A stretch of DNA of 64,000 nt from Albugo candida (lineage: Eukaryota; Oomycota; Peronosporomycetes; Albuginales): assembly GCA_040437565.1 (NCBI GenBank), contig JBDOQK010000010.1:496001-560000 (forward strand), read 5' to 3'. The translations under genes and the position numbers were made by a program. Below are positions 33,327 to 44,478 of this stretch, in pieces. Each line of letters starts with the position of its first letter. Position 1 is the stretch's first letter. The notes under the pieces were generated by a model. That model was given only the letters and a program-made list of their open reading frames with translations. It had not been told where the DNA came from and ran no database searches.

Positions 33327-33595
33327 AGTACTTGTGGTGCCAAACAATCTTCCACGTCAAAATCTTAAATTTCAGTGTACATTTTGTGAGCCATAATACA
33401 TGTCCAAATTGGCGAGGCACACGCATGGGTCTGCTTAAGCTATCCATTCTGGCGATCAGCTTGAGATCCAGTGGACCCAAGTCGACGAATTCAATTGACA
33501 CTTGGATTTGCTTTGCTCGCGGAAACTTATCTGTACTTTGCAAAACCCATTTTTGGGATCTGTTTTCCTGTCCCCCACTCAAAAACGGTGTACAT

Positions 33596-33695
33596 NNNNN
33601 NNNNNNNNNNNNNNNNNNNNNNNNNNNNNNNNNNNNNNNNNNNNNNNNNNNNNNNNNNNNNNNNNNNNNNNNNNNNNNNNNNNNNNNNNNNNNNN
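33596..33695. other. Assembly gap (100 N) with 541-bp duplicated flank
   Basis: 33055-33595 recurs at 33696-34236. The block carries the 3' end of the Tat-SF1-like gene and the 3' end of the convergent pepsin-like gene. Confidence 0.9.
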
Positions 33696-33781
33696 TTCCG
33701 AGTGTAGCAAATGTGGCAAAGTAGAACATGTAAAGACATAGCACATAAGATTTGCAGCGCCACTAACAGCTGACATCCTAG

Positions 33782-33967
33782 GTGCATATTGTCGCGAATG
33801 GGTCGATTCGGGTCCAATTTAGCGCGTTGGACGATGCGAAAAAGTGTCTCCAAGTTATGGATAAGCGATGGTTTGATGGACGGCAAATACAAGCAGTGCT
33901 TGATCCATCTCAGCCAGCGGACGAAGAAGATATAAAACTCGAAGAATTTTTAGCTTCCATCGATTAG
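33782..33967 (+). other. Redundant last exon of the Tat-SF1-like gene (assembly duplicate)
   Basis: Same sequence as 33141-33326, within the 541-bp duplicated flank. It is not a separate gene. Confidence 0.85.
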
Positions 33968-34167
33968 AGTACTTGTGGTGCCAAACAATCTTCCACGTCA
34001 AAATCTTAAATTTCAGTGTACATTTTGTGAGCCATAATACATGTCCAAATTGGCGAGGCACACGCATGGGTCTGCTTAAGCTATCCATTCTGGCGATCAG
34101 CTTGAGATCCAGTGGACCCAAGTCGACGAATTCAATTGACACTTGGATTTGCTTTGCTCGCGGAAAC

Positions 34168-35531
34168 TTATCTGTACTTTGCAAAACCCATTTTTGGGAT
34201 CTGTTTTCCTGTCCCCCACTCAAAAACGGTGTACATTATACGGAAAAAGACCTGGCCAAATACCCACGTCTTCCGATCGGTTTGTGGCGACAATGCCAAG
34301 ACGCAATAATTGCCTGAGCGAAACATATAATCATCGCTTGTGAGGTTCACTATCGCTTCTCCAAACTGAAATCTCAGCGTGGGAAGTTTTTCATTGTAAC
34401 AGAGAGCGACATACCGTCCATTGAGAAACGCAAAAGAGAAGCCTTCACGATCCAATGCCAGTATAATTGTGTTCAATTCCATTTTCGGGACCATGATCCC
34501 GGCTCTAGCTGGATTGAATTGTGCGATCATAAGATGATTGTCCAAGATAGCTTCATGATCAAGCTTGACTTGACTGAATTCGATCGTCCATGGCTCATCG
34601 GTGTCACATACTGCGACATATGACAACGCCCCATGAATCGGATCGACCTCTCCGATAACGAGTTCGCCGTACGATTCGTTGTATATGTAAAATGAATAGA
34701 CGTTCAACGTGTATTGCCTGGATTTCAAGAAGTGGTAGAAGGGTGTGTCGTACATATTCAGATTGGTTGTGGTCTTGTACCCAGATCCGAGTACTCCTTG
34801 ATACTGATCNNNNNNNNNNNNNNNNNNNNNNNNNNNNNNNNNNNNNNNNNNNNNNNNNNNNNNNNNNNNNNNNNNNNNNNNNNNNNNNNNNNNNNNNNNN
34901 NNNNNNNNNACGATTCGTTGTATATGTAAAATGAATAGACGTTCAACGTGTATTGCCTGGATTTCAAGAAGTGGTAGAAGGGTGTGTCGTACATATTCAG
35001 ATTGGTTGTGGTCTTGTACCCAGATCCGAGTACTCCTTGATACTGATCGCGTTTCATAGAGTCTAATGGTGCGCCAGCGCTAGCGATTATGATTTTTTCA
35101 TTTCGGGCTTGCATTTTCCCCAATTGTAAATCATCTCTTGCATAATATCCGTCAATCTGAATGTTATTTTCGCCAGGGATCGAAACGTACGAAGTCCACC
35201 ATCTCCGACGAAAAAGGTTTTGATCGTAAAATTTCTGGGGAATCCAAAATACAGTCGAGTCAGTAACGACTTTTATACGAAAATCTCGGCTTGTTTCAAT
35301 AGTCAGAGGGTTTGCAGGCTTACCAACCGAAATAGTGAGCAAATAATGCTGGGAGGACCAGTACACGTTTGCGTTCATTGCAAATTCCGACAGCGAATTC
35401 CCTGTGGAAATGTTTCCTTGTCCGACTATAGAGATTGGTATACGCTCGACAGTGGTCATCGGTGAATTAATGCTTTGATCGCGAAAGCCCGGAAGGACCG
35501 AAAAGCCGATAAGCGTTGAAAGAATAGTCAT
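34168..35531 (-). CDS. Pepsin-fold (A1) aspartic-protease-like protein lacking catalytic motifs
   Basis: The start is ATG at 35529-35531, followed by a hydrophobic leader (MTILSTLIGFSVLPG), probably a signal peptide. Collapsing the 239-bp artefact gives 374 residues. The A1 pepsin fold is recognisable: HYLLTISVGKP, then VVTDSTVFWIPQ where active pepsins have DTGSS.LWVP. Next come YQGVLGSGYKT, GELVIGEVDP, FNPARAGIMVP where the second DTGT/DSGT should be, and the C-terminal WVFGQVFFRIMYTVFEWGTG. DTG is therefore DST at the first site and the second Asp is missing, so proteolysis is unlikely. It could act as a binding or inhibitor-decoy protein in the secretory path. Its 3' end converges with the Tat-SF1-like gene. 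Confidence 0.75.
34810..34909. other. Assembly gap (100 N) with 139-bp duplicated flank
   Basis: 34671-34809 recurs at 34910-35048, inside the pepsin-like gene. It breaks the gene's apparent frame. Confidence 0.9.
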
Positions 35532-35958
35532 AATAACTGGTTCTTACTTTTCCGCTTATTGATCTCTCCACTTTCTCCAATGAGAAATAGCAATTTGACG
35601 ACAGAGAAAAAGTCGTACTTGCGCTTCCATAATTCCATAGAATGTGGAAAAAAGTAGCACTATGCAGCATATCTGATCAAATGCCCATTCTAAAGTGCTT
35701 GCGGGCAGCCATCGTTGTCTGACGCTCTTTTTTATTTTTTTTGGATAAGGTCAGAGCGCCTCGGCGTATCCTGAGCCACAGCAAAGTAGCCTTAAACATG
35801 CTCCTGCATTTGAGGAGTCTGCCGTGTATTTCCTTTACAAATCAAATGGACGTGTGATGATACAGCGTCCAGCGTTGTGTCCATTTCATTTTTTATATTT
35901 GTATTTTTACCATTATACTGCAAAAGCCTCGAATGAGGTGACGTCCGATGCGACGAAT
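35532..35958. other. Intergenic region, pepsin-like 5' flank to ATG1-like 3' flank
   Basis: About 430 bp containing the likely promoter of the pepsin-like gene and the 3' UTR of the kinase. It includes an AT-rich run near 35731-35745. No gene is seen. Confidence 0.45.
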
Positions 35959-38550
35959 TTACCAAGATGAAGCGCTCTGAGTGTATCGCAGCACACCATT
36001 CTTTTTCGTATGCTTAGTAACGACTCTTATTCGTCCTTCCACACTTTGTAACAACAAAAATAAAACTTTCTTGTCGGCAGATACCATCACATTGGACGCT
36101 GAGAGATCTTGTAATATCCGCGCATGTAATTTTTCGTCGAAAATGACTGCTTCTTCGGTCAAAACGCTCTGTAACAGTAACACCGTCTGCGAGTAAGCTT
36201 TGTAGGCCGTATCCCATTGCCCCAAAACTTCCTTCATCGCACCTTCCTTGCCCAGTTGAATCACGTGGGCATAGATAATACCGTCAGGACGAAGAACCAC
36301 ATTGGAACAGCTCTTGATGCATTCCGGACTACTTGATCGTATAAACTTCCGACAACGATCAGCTCGATCAATGCAAATTGCCAATTGTTCCATTAGATAC
36401 GCAATCGTCACTTTGCGACTGGGTAAGCTCCAATGGTTGGCCAAAGCGGACCAAGGTTGGGAAGACTGGCGTCTTACTATCTCAGGATCTTGATGCATAT
36501 ACGTAATTGCATTCTTGATGAGCCGCAAACACTTGATGTATAATGATAGAGCTTCCCCGGAAGAAAGAAATCGTTCCCTTTCCAAAACTGCGTGTGAGGA
36601 GGATCCATCGTCCGAGTTATCCCATCGCCCCGATGCTGCGGGATCATTTGTGCTGGCAGGAGCTTGGCGAGATGCCGGTGCATCGCTACTTCGTGAGGAT
36701 GCCGATGACGATTCCGGGCTCATTGAGAAAATTGAGATAGCGTTCAGTGAGTGGTGTTGTTGCTCGGTGCTCGAGATGGGCTCCAACGAAACGATCTGTT
36801 CATGGAGCTGTAGGGATAGAAACCACATTTTTTCAGCCAGAGTTGCAACAGCTTGGATACGATGTATGGTGGCATCCACAGTTTGTTGAGCAAGCCTGGG
36901 AGTAGCTGAGTGCATGGCTGTTTCGGCTTCAGAGGTTGTGATAGTAGAACTCACAATTGCGTCCTGTGAGGTCGATGCGTTTCCAGCAACAGAGGTTCTC
37001 GGAGATGAAGGCTTCAAGCCGTCCCTTCGTATAGACGTACTTGCCAGCTTTCCTTGTTTGCTACTCTCTACCAAGACGTATTCTTCGCTGCTGTCAAGGA
37101 TGTGATTTTCCGTTCGAAATGGCGGACAACTGGTATAATGTTTTGCCAAAGCATGTGGATCATGCAGAGGTACTGAAATTCCTTTCGTACTTATGTCAAT
37201 ACCACGATTAGTCCCACTGTTTCTGCTCAACGTTTGGTTTGTGATATTTTTGAATGGATTGATCCGTGGGCTTGGAATGACTCCTCCATCGGGACTTCGT
37301 TGTGGGCTCAACTTTGGACTATTCCCATTGATTTTACTAAAGAAACGATTTGAAGATGTGAGTCGTTGAACCGTGTTGGACTTCAAGCACATCGGCTGAG
37401 ATCGTGGAGTACTTTCCGCGTTGTCTTCCTGTCGCTGCATTGTTCGGTTGTCTTGTGCGTTCTTAGTCACGGTTTGCAAGAGTTCATTGTTAATATTCAG
37501 TGACATATGCGAGCCTGCAGAACTCAGCGGCTGTGCATTGGACAATCTCGGCAGACTTTTATCAGCCAAATCTGCTTCCAGTTGTTGTCGATCCTCAGCG
37601 TGAATATTCGGAGCTGTTACAGGAAGCGAATGCAACGTGACATCACGGCTTTCAGTGGCGTTTTCTTTTATTCCAAGATCGTAATCATTCGTGCTATCTC
37701 CCTCCACGACCAGGTTCACAAAAGGATGCTGGAAAAATTCTTCAAAGCCGGTGCGTGTCAAAGGGCTTCTCTGAAGGAGGCCTTTCAATAGGTCGATGCA
37801 AGGCTCTGAGAATGCTGCGGAAGGAGGAAATCGTAGCTCTGTGCGCTCAATATTCGCTAACAATTGTACATGATTTGCACCTCCAAACGGCGGTCTCCCG
37901 ACAAGCACTTCATACAAAATAGTTCCAATCGACCATAAATCCGCTTTGGCGTCATATTTCTGAAATTTGAGAATTTCTGGGGCCATATACAAAGGCGAAC
38001 CACAAAGAGTTTCTGCCATCGAGGTCGTTGTCAAATGACGTGCGAAACCAAAATCTGCAATTTTAAGAGTAGCGTTGGGCGAAAACTCACTCAATAACAG
38101 ATTTTGTGGCTTTAAATCTCGATGCACCCAGTGATGTTGCCATAAGCAGTACATTCCTTTGGCGAGCTCATGAAGAAAATGCTGAGCAATGTTTTCCGGC
38201 AGTGCGGTCGATCCCCGGTCATCGCTGTCCTTTGGCTGGTTGTATCGCTTCATAAATTGCTGTAAATCGCCTCCAGCGCAATATTCCAACATCAAATAAA
38301 TGTGCTTTTCGGTCTTTTTGATATCATGCAATTTCACGATATTCGGATGATTAATTTGACGCATTATAGCGATCTCAGACTCTAAGTTCTCTAATAATTT
38401 CTTATTTAGTTTTTGTAGACTTAGTGCTTTTATGGCAACAGGTAGCTTTGTTAGTTTGTGATATCCTTTATACACTACCGCAAAGGAGCCACTACCAATC
38501 TTACTGGTGACTACATAGTCCCCAATGGAGCCACTCGACCCTCGCGACAT
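35959..38550 (-). CDS. ATG1: ATG1/ULK-type autophagy-initiating kinase
   Basis: An intronless 863-residue protein with an ATG at 38548-38550. The kinase domain covers ~11-275: GSGSFAVVYKG glycine loop, VAIKALS lysine, LMLEYCAGGDLQQFMKRY, HWVHRDLKPQN, IADFGFARHL and CGSPLYMAPEIL. These are typical ATG1/ULK features. A long Ser/Thr-rich middle is probably disordered and regulatory. The C-terminal ~230 residues have two helical, MIT-like regions (EALSLYIKCLRLIKNAI, then LGQWDTAYKAYSQTVLLLQS) matching the tandem MIT/EAT domain that binds ATG13. The kinase starts autophagy downstream of TOR and AMPK. Family assignment is firm. Oomycetes may have several ATG1-like paralogues, and this one has the full kinase-plus-tMIT layout. 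Confidence 0.9.
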   Translation of the reverse strand: MSRGSSGSIGDYVVTSKIGSGSFAVVYKGYHKLTKLPVAIKALSLQKLNKKLLENLESEIAIMRQINHPNIVKLHDIKKTEKHIYLMLEYCAGGDLQQFMKRYNQPKDSDDRGSTALPENIAQHFLHELAKGMYCLWQHHWVHRDLKPQNLLLSEFSPNATLKIADFGFARHLTTTSMAETLCGSPLYMAPEILKFQKYDAKADLWSIGTILYEVLVGRPPFGGANHVQLLANIERTELRFPPSAAFSEPCIDLLKGLLQRSPLTRTGFEEFFQHPFVNLVVEGDSTNDYDLGIKENATESRDVTLHSLPVTAPNIHAEDRQQLEADLADKSLPRLSNAQPLSSAGSHMSLNINNELLQTVTKNAQDNRTMQRQEDNAESTPRSQPMCLKSNTVQRLTSSNRFFSKINGNSPKLSPQRSPDGGVIPSPRINPFKNITNQTLSRNSGTNRGIDISTKGISVPLHDPHALAKHYTSCPPFRTENHILDSSEEYVLVESSKQGKLASTSIRRDGLKPSSPRTSVAGNASTSQDAIVSSTITTSEAETAMHSATPRLAQQTVDATIHRIQAVATLAEKMWFLSLQLHEQIVSLEPISSTEQQHHSLNAISIFSMSPESSSASSRSSDAPASRQAPASTNDPAASGRWDNSDDGSSSHAVLERERFLSSGEALSLYIKCLRLIKNAITYMHQDPEIVRRQSSQPWSALANHWSLPSRKVTIAYLMEQLAICIDRADRCRKFIRSSSPECIKSCSNVVLRPDGIIYAHVIQLGKEGAMKEVLGQWDTAYKAYSQTVLLLQSVLTEEAVIFDEKLHARILQDLSASNVMVSADKKVLFLLLQSVEGRIRVVTKHTKKNGVLRYTQSASSW

Positions 38551-38858
38551 TACGAATGAGCAATCAATATCAAAGTGATTTCTTCAAAAGTCACGCCTTT
38601 GCGTTTTTCTCTAATCTCTAAGTACTGAAGTATCGGTACACAGTCCGGTTAAATATTGATTGAGAGACTATGATCTCAAGAGCTTCGCGGAGTAGCAGAA
38701 ACAGACAATTTGACTTGACGTTCATATGCGAACTTTATTTGGTGGAAGAGCTTACTGCATGTATCTGTATTCGTTGTCGTGTAAGAGATGGTGTAACGTC
38801 GTTGTTTGGCTCGTTGAAGCAGGTCCAAGGCGAAATTAGTTTATTTTAGTCATGTGAG
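38551..38858. other. Intergenic region between two minus-strand genes
   Basis: About 310 bp between the ATG1-like start and the NAA20 stop. It is expected to hold the ATG1-like promoter. Nothing else is recognised. Confidence 0.45.
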
Positions 38859-39532
38859 CTACAGTTGATCCGGCGTTACTGGATGGAGCAATGGGATGAT
38901 CGACCTTTTTTGCTTATCTCTAGGAAGAGCCTTCCGCATATCTGCAAAGTGTGAGTACGTGAAGCAAGTTGATTCGAATACCTTACCGAATGCATCTTCA
39001 GTATCCGAAATACTGGAATAATATCCGAGCACACGACGATAAACTGAGTATCCAAACTTTTCATACATGCTGATAGCAACAATATTGGAGACACGGACGA
39101 ATAGATCAACAAAGTATCCATCGTATGTTTCAACTGTCACATTTTCCAAATGCTCCATCAACTGCTTGGCAAGTCCGAGTCGGCGATACTCTGGCGCCAC
39201 TGTCACAGCTGTTACATGTCCATGCCAGTTCTGTCCTACGCCTTCAGCTTTTCCCATTACTACGCACGACTAGTTGGTGTATAGACTCCAAGTACTCTAA
39301 GAACACCTACTGTAACCCATGATGTTGTTATTGGGGTCTTCCTGAACCAGAAAATAATCGGGCCATTTGGCCAAGTATTGAAGGTAAAAAGCCATGTTGT
39401 ACTATAATAAGTAAGTGAGCGTTTTCATGCCAGCTTAGGAGATCGTATACGTACAGTTTCCGTCAAAACATCCAAATTGACATTGTTAAAGCGCAAAAGA
39501 TCGTCACAGCAGAATTTTCGCGTCGAAGTCAT
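38859..39532 (-). CDS. NAA20: NAA20, catalytic subunit of N-terminal acetyltransferase NatB
   Basis: Four exons in phase give 174 residues: 39532-39455, 39401-39311, 39259-38987 and 38941-38859. The sequence is very close to eukaryotic NAA20 throughout: CCDDLLRFNNVNLDVLTET, YLQYLAKWPDYFLVQED, MGYIMGKAEG, and WHGHVTAVTVAPEYRRLGLA with the acetyl-CoA-binding RRLGLA loop. FVDLFVRVSNIVAISMYEKF, the DMRKALPRDK segment and the SIIPL end follow. NatB acetylates nascent proteins starting Met-Asp, Met-Glu, Met-Asn or Met-Gln, with NAA25 as ribosome-anchoring partner (not in this window). Introns are 51-53, 51 and 45 nt. The length matches the family. Confidence 0.93.
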
Positions 39533-39694
39533 TTTCGTTGGGTACAGCAGTACACCTGAAACTTTATACCGAACGTAAGGCGGGGTGATGAAAGAAATTT
39601 ATATCTGACAGGTGCTTTTAATGAAGCGTTATCTTGCACTATCACCGACTTTTGGGCTTACTGAAGCGCTGAAACACTGCTTGATATTTGTATT

Positions 39695-40453
39695 ATGACA
39701 CATCAAGAGACGTTGCTTAAGCAGCGACTTCCATGCGGCTCCCAATACCTTTCAAGCATTCAGAGATTCACTGAGAGTCCGACTGCGAGTTCTGATAATA
39801 AAACACTCGACAGCGACGCAAGTGTACACGGAGAGGATATCGATACTTGCCTGTACGGATCTGTTGTTGGAATAGAGCAGCTGATGAAGCTAGGGAGGAA
39901 AAGGAGCACGGAAGCAGATCCTATTCGTCCGTCATGTAAAGGATTTACATCTTCATTGTCTCCTTGTGCATTCAACGCAATAAGACGATACTCTTACGGT
40001 AGTAATCAGACAACTGATACGGCAGAATCCGTCAAGTCGGAAGGATACTGCGAAGAATGTGATAGAACTGAAGCAAAGCAACACTGCGAGGAATGTGGAA
40101 TGAAATTCTGCTTTGAATGTGATGCACACTGGCATCGTAAGGGTAGACTCCGGTATCATAATCGGACTTTGCTAAATTCTGCACTCTCGTCGCAAAAGAG
40201 TTACGCTCCAATGACTCTATGTGAGCCATTTGTTGAAGATAAAGAACCTATACAATGGGCCGTGCAAGATGTCATCACGTGGTTGCGATCACTGGACCTC
40301 GACATCTTTTTGCCAGAAGTCGAGAAATTTAAAATTGATGGGGTCTTTCTGTTATCGAACCGAATGGATGCATTTCTCAACAGTACGTCCCAGAAAATGC
40401 GTGGAGAGAAAAGAAAGTTTGCAAGAGAGATTCTAAAGCTGAAAAGAAGGTGA
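39695..40453 (+). CDS. B-box zinc finger plus SAM-like domain protein
   Basis: A single-exon 252-residue protein (ATG at 39695). Residues ~115-160 hold a B-box-type zinc finger (YCEECDRTEAKQHCEECGMK, then FCFECDAHWHRKG and RYHNR). Residues ~180-250 are helical and SAM-like (IQWAVQDVITWLRSLDLDIF, LPEVEKFKIDGVFLLSNR), ending in a basic tail. B-boxes bind two zinc ions and mediate protein contacts. SAM domains oligomerise or bind RNA and partners. There is no RING, so it is not a complete TRIM ligase. Divergent from NAA20 by about 160 bp. Function unknown; domain calls come from motif spacing. Confidence 0.75.
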   Translation: MTHQETLLKQRLPCGSQYLSSIQRFTESPTASSDNKTLDSDASVHGEDIDTCLYGSVVGIEQLMKLGRKRSTEADPIRPSCKGFTSSLSPCAFNAIRRYSYGSNQTTDTAESVKSEGYCEECDRTEAKQHCEECGMKFCFECDAHWHRKGRLRYHNRTLLNSALSSQKSYAPMTLCEPFVEDKEPIQWAVQDVITWLRSLDLDIFLPEVEKFKIDGVFLLSNRMDAFLNSTSQKMRGEKRKFAREILKLKRR

Positions 40454-41051
40454 TCGTACAAGAAACCACTGCATTATTTGAATGTAGAATGCGATTCGGG
40501 ATGGTAGAATGTTACCCAACACAGAAGTCAACACTTGTAAATCGCAGCGACAATTTATAATTGTCAAAGTAATTATCAATTTTTGCCAGATCAAATGAAA
40601 GTTTTTCGCTAAATGAAGCAGAGGCCCATCAGAGTTGACAGTGTATCACGTTATCATATTAATTGGTTTTAAGGTCGCAATTCGTCAATGGTTTGTATGG
40701 TGGCATTACATGTCCTGCTCGACTGGATATGTAATCTATCGTTAAACCCAGCAGCATCACCTATGAATAAAGCAACGATAGGGGTAATCACCAGCATATT
40801 ATCAAGATGCATTTTATGACTGTAGCGATCGTCCTTTTGGATTACGCGACGACTATAAAGTACTATAGCATCGGAGATCGTGCTGTCTCTTTTTCATCAC
40901 AGGACCGAGACCAAACAAACGGAATTTCTACTAGAAAATCGCCCTTTCTGAATCATGCAAACGTGCTGATAATCATCATTGTCAGAAGCCCAATAGTAGA
41001 ATCAATCTAAAAACCATTCACCTCGCATAATCGACTCGACTCACTTGCATA
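40454..41051. other. Intergenic region without recognised gene
   Basis: About 600 bp of AT-rich sequence between two plus-strand genes. A short open frame at 40807-41010 lacks any domain signal and is probably chance. Confidence 0.4.
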
Positions 41052-42374
41052 ATGTCTGCAGTCTCTACCCATCAAGCCCCAATTTATATTGCTACAAAGT
41101 GCCTTTCAATCGATGAAGAGTCTCATACAAACCATTCTGTTTCACTTCCATGGCCACCAAAGACGAATGAGGAGATAGAAAGCTTACTTGTGTACGGAAA
41201 CCAATTTGTGGATCACGCGATATATCAAGAGGAAGAATGTAAGACATCGGACACGTATACCCAAGGTCCACAAGCCTTTTCTTCCAACAAGTATTACTCC
41301 CCAACAAGCTACGAAGAGGATATATTCCCTTCGTCCGCATACACTTTCGAAAGCTTGCATAAGCGTTTGCAGTACTCGATTCTGCGGAAGAAGGAAAAAC
41401 TGATTGAAATGCTTCACTCCCATCTTCGAACACAGTCGTTCCAGCAAAGACCTCGTTCTATCGTAGCAAATATATCTTCTCAAGATGAATCTATACCATC
41501 TGTCGATGATTTAGCAGAAAACAAGACGCAAGCCCTGCGACCGCTAACGAACAAGGTGACAAAAGTTGTTCTTGCAGCTGCTTCGTTCCGAGCAACTCCG
41601 TCCTCGGGACGGACCGCTGATTCAGCAATCATCATGGATGATAGAACATTTCTTCGGTTTGAGGCGCACGGCTACAAGCTCACGAAGCAGCATTTGCTTG
41701 ATACAGTTCACCATTTGTGCACCTTGCACAATGCAATCAAATCGCTTGGAGCTAGTGCACAGATTCTGCTGGATGCGACCAATGTAGGAAAAGGTGAAAA
41801 CAATCTGGGGACTCGTCTGTCGCATCTTATACACGATCATGATTCTGTGATGGTGAGATTGAGCTCATTAATCTCAATAGGGACCGCAGTGATGATTTGT
41901 GCTACACTTAGAGAGGCTTAAGGGACGAACTGGCACCTCAGACTCAACGCAAGGTCAAGTTATTGGATCGATTCCGATATCAAATAAAGAAGCGCAACAA
42001 TCTCAGAGTAGATCTTCTCTCACAACGGCGAAAAGTACCTTTTTCTTTTGCTTGAGCAGCGAACTAAAACCTACTTTTTCAGATTTTACAGCTGCAATCC
42101 CATGCGATGAGAAAAGAAGAAAACGACAGCGATATCAGCAGAATGGATTTCTTGCAAGAAAAAGTGAGATGTTGAGTGTGTATACGCATAGCTCTTACGA
42201 TTACTGTGATGCTGATAGTTTCATCAGAGAAGAAGGGAGCTCGAACAACGAACTCTCGCCATCGAGCAAGTTTTTCAAATGCAATCCGATTTGGACGCCT
42301 ATATTGTGTATCCAGAAATCAAGGCGGTTCATGAAATGCTGCTTCGGATTTTTGCGAAGCATTCAAAGACTTGA
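41052..42374 (+). CDS. Uncharacterised coiled-coil protein
   Basis: Four exons in phase give 383 residues: 41052-41852, 41912-42034, 42083-42163 and 42228-42374. All junctions are phase 0 GT-AG, with introns of 59, 48 and 64 nt. The N-terminal ~170 residues are Ser/Thr/Gln-rich. Residues ~205-270 are helical (MDDRTFLRFEAHGYKLTKQH, then LIHDHDSVM). The C-terminal ~115 residues are a coiled coil (RDELAPQTQRKVKLLDRFRY, RRRELEQRTLAIEQVFQMQS). I do not recognise the family. The layout would suit a cytoskeletal, kinetochore or vesicle-tether subunit, but that is speculation. It ends only ~120 bp before the panB-like start, same strand. Confidence 0.65.
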
Positions 42375-42496
42375 CTTATTTCCCACTATCCCGATAACAA
42401 TTTTTTCAGTATTGTGACGCGCCTTAATTGTCTCACGTTCCATCCGTCACAAACTGCCTTATGCGAATACTGAAATAGCAGACAACACCATAAGTT

Positions 42497-43824
42497 ATGC
42501 TTTCTGCCAATCATAACTGCATTAAAGCAATCAAAGCCGTCATGTTAGTGGAGGCTATCAAACGCACTTTGATTCTATCGAAATCATGCAGGATAGCTAC
42601 TTTTCAATCACTATTTACCACTTGTGGGAGAACACTTCAATTAATGGAGCGAAAGAAGGTTACCGCGACGGATCTCCGCGTTTTGAAGCTTAGAGGAAAA
42701 CCAATTACAATGATTACAGCATACGATTATCCATCCGCCGTGCACGTCGATCTTGCGGGGTTTGATGTTCTTCTTGTCGGGGATTCGTTAGGTATGGTTG
42801 AACTGGTAATGCGAACAAAGGCTTTGAATTCTGCTTTCGACTGATCGTGTTTTATTCAGGGAATGAGCACGACACTGCCCGTTACTCTGGACGATATGAT
42901 ACACCATTGCAAGGCTGTGAAACGGTAACGAGAACAGCATTAAATTTATGAGCAAACACATTCTATATATCATATTTGGTAGCGGCGCCACACGACCGCT
43001 AATTCTCGTGGATTTGCCTTTTGGAACGTGTGAAGGCTCACCTTTTGAAGCTCTTTCAAACGCTCAAAGACTACTGAAGGTGATATTGTGGCCCTCAAGT
43101 CAATGTAGCTTTATAATACGACGACGACTTTGGTGTAGGAAGGCGGTGCAGATTGCGTCAAAATCGAAGGAGGTCAGGAACGAGCAAAGACGAGTGAGAA
43201 ACATCAAGATGTCGCCTGAGATGATCGTATTAAGATACATTTTGCGCAGTCAGAACAATTGTAGATGCGGGAATTGCGGTTGTGGGACATGTTGGACTTC
43301 GTCCGCAGCACATCAGTGTCATGGGTGGGTTCCGAGCACAAGGGCGAACAGCTGAACAAGCTGAGAAAATCATTGAGGATGCTATTGCTATTGAAAAAGC
43401 CGGTGCTTTCGCTCTTGTGATTGAATGTGTACCATCAACAGTAGCGAAACACATCACCGACATTCTAGAGATTCCAACTATCGGGATAGGAGCAGGACCG
43501 CATACATGCGGCCAAGTGCTAGTTTTCCATGATCTATTGGGAATGCTGCAACACCCTCATCACGCTCAATTCGTTCCAAAGTTTTGCAAGCGATACGCTG
43601 ACGTAGGACAAGCAATTCGAAAAGGTTTGGAAAATTATCGTGACGACGTGGAAAATCGTACTTTTCCGAGCGAGCAGTACACTCCCTATAAAATGACACA
43701 AGAAGAAGAAGAAAAACTGCAACTTCGTGTGTCAGAACGATTTGAGCCGCGTAAAAAGAACGCAGCTGCACCATCCAGCGATGACAAAACAATGCAATCA
43801 GAACCGCCCATCAAATTGTACTGA
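42497..43824 (+). CDS. panB: Ketopantoate hydroxymethyltransferase (PanB)
   Basis: Five exons in phase give 366 residues: 42497-42805, 42860-42924, 42983-43079, 43139-43193 and 43250-43824. It catalyses transfer of a hydroxymethyl group from 5,10-methylene-THF to 2-oxoisovalerate, the first committed step to pantothenate and CoA. PanB motifs: [86 protein letters not shown] and [10 protein letters not shown]. The first ~50 residues precede the catalytic core and are basic with hydrophobic patches ([20 protein letters not shown]), which fits a mitochondrial presequence. The last ~80 residues extend beyond bacterial PanB. The gene suggests that the organism keeps at least this step of vitamin B5 synthesis. 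Confidence 0.93.
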
Positions 43825-44003
43825 AGGTTATCCACCACTCGCTGATTCGGCACAGAGTCTACGCGGCCTTTGGAGCGATGGTTGCATCTATCCTTATTGT
43901 TCTGCCGATATGTGTGCTTGCGCATATGATGTACGCATCCTTCTTCATTGAATGAAAAATCCGCTCAAACAAACCTCAGTATCTTTCGAGAAAATAGTCT
44001 CTT

Positions 44004-44222
44004 TCAAAATAATTCGAATAAAATTCCACCCGTTGATGCTTCCCAGTTTCTCCGAACTAGACTAATAAAAAACAGATCGCATTCAAGGTCTTGACCGTTT
44101 TTGTGCAGCTTAGAAACAAAGGTGTATGTCAAGATACTGCACTCTATGAGCCCCTTACCAATAGCTAACATCTGTTTTGTGCAATCTTTAAGCATGTCGT
44201 CTATCACTTCGGGCCGTGATGA
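44004..44222 (-). CDS. Possible Tctex1-type dynein light chain fragment
   Basis: An open frame of about 73 codons without a clear ATG. It reads SSRPEVIDDMLKDCTKQMLA, then SILTYTFVSKLHKNGQDLEC. The second motif resembles the K-Y-I-V-T-C-x-x-x-Q-K-N-G-x-G-L strand of Tctex1/DYNLT light chains, and the first resembles the preceding helix. The last ~20 residues do not match the expected end of the fold. A 5' exon must be missing, and the gene may be degraded. Confidence is low; it could be an unrelated small protein. Confidence 0.35.
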   Translation of the reverse strand, partial: SSRPEVIDDMLKDCTKQMLAIGKGLIECSILTYTFVSKLHKNGQDLECDLFFISLVRRNWEASTGGILFELF

Positions 44223-44478
44223 CACTTTGTTTTACTTTGTTGGCTGCTTGGCGGTACTATAGTATAAAGTGCTGTCGGCTTTGCCTGGTCTATCGCAAGC
44301 ATTTATTGAGCCATTTTCGACTTTAATTCCTAAAATAACACCATATCAGTTTTATCCATGCACTCGATGGTATATATAAGCCTACTGCCTGCTCGAAAGT
44401 TGCGCTCTTATACAACAAGTTTGGCCACATTACTCAAGCCTTCGAAACCCAATTATATGATGGCAAAAGTACTGTATT

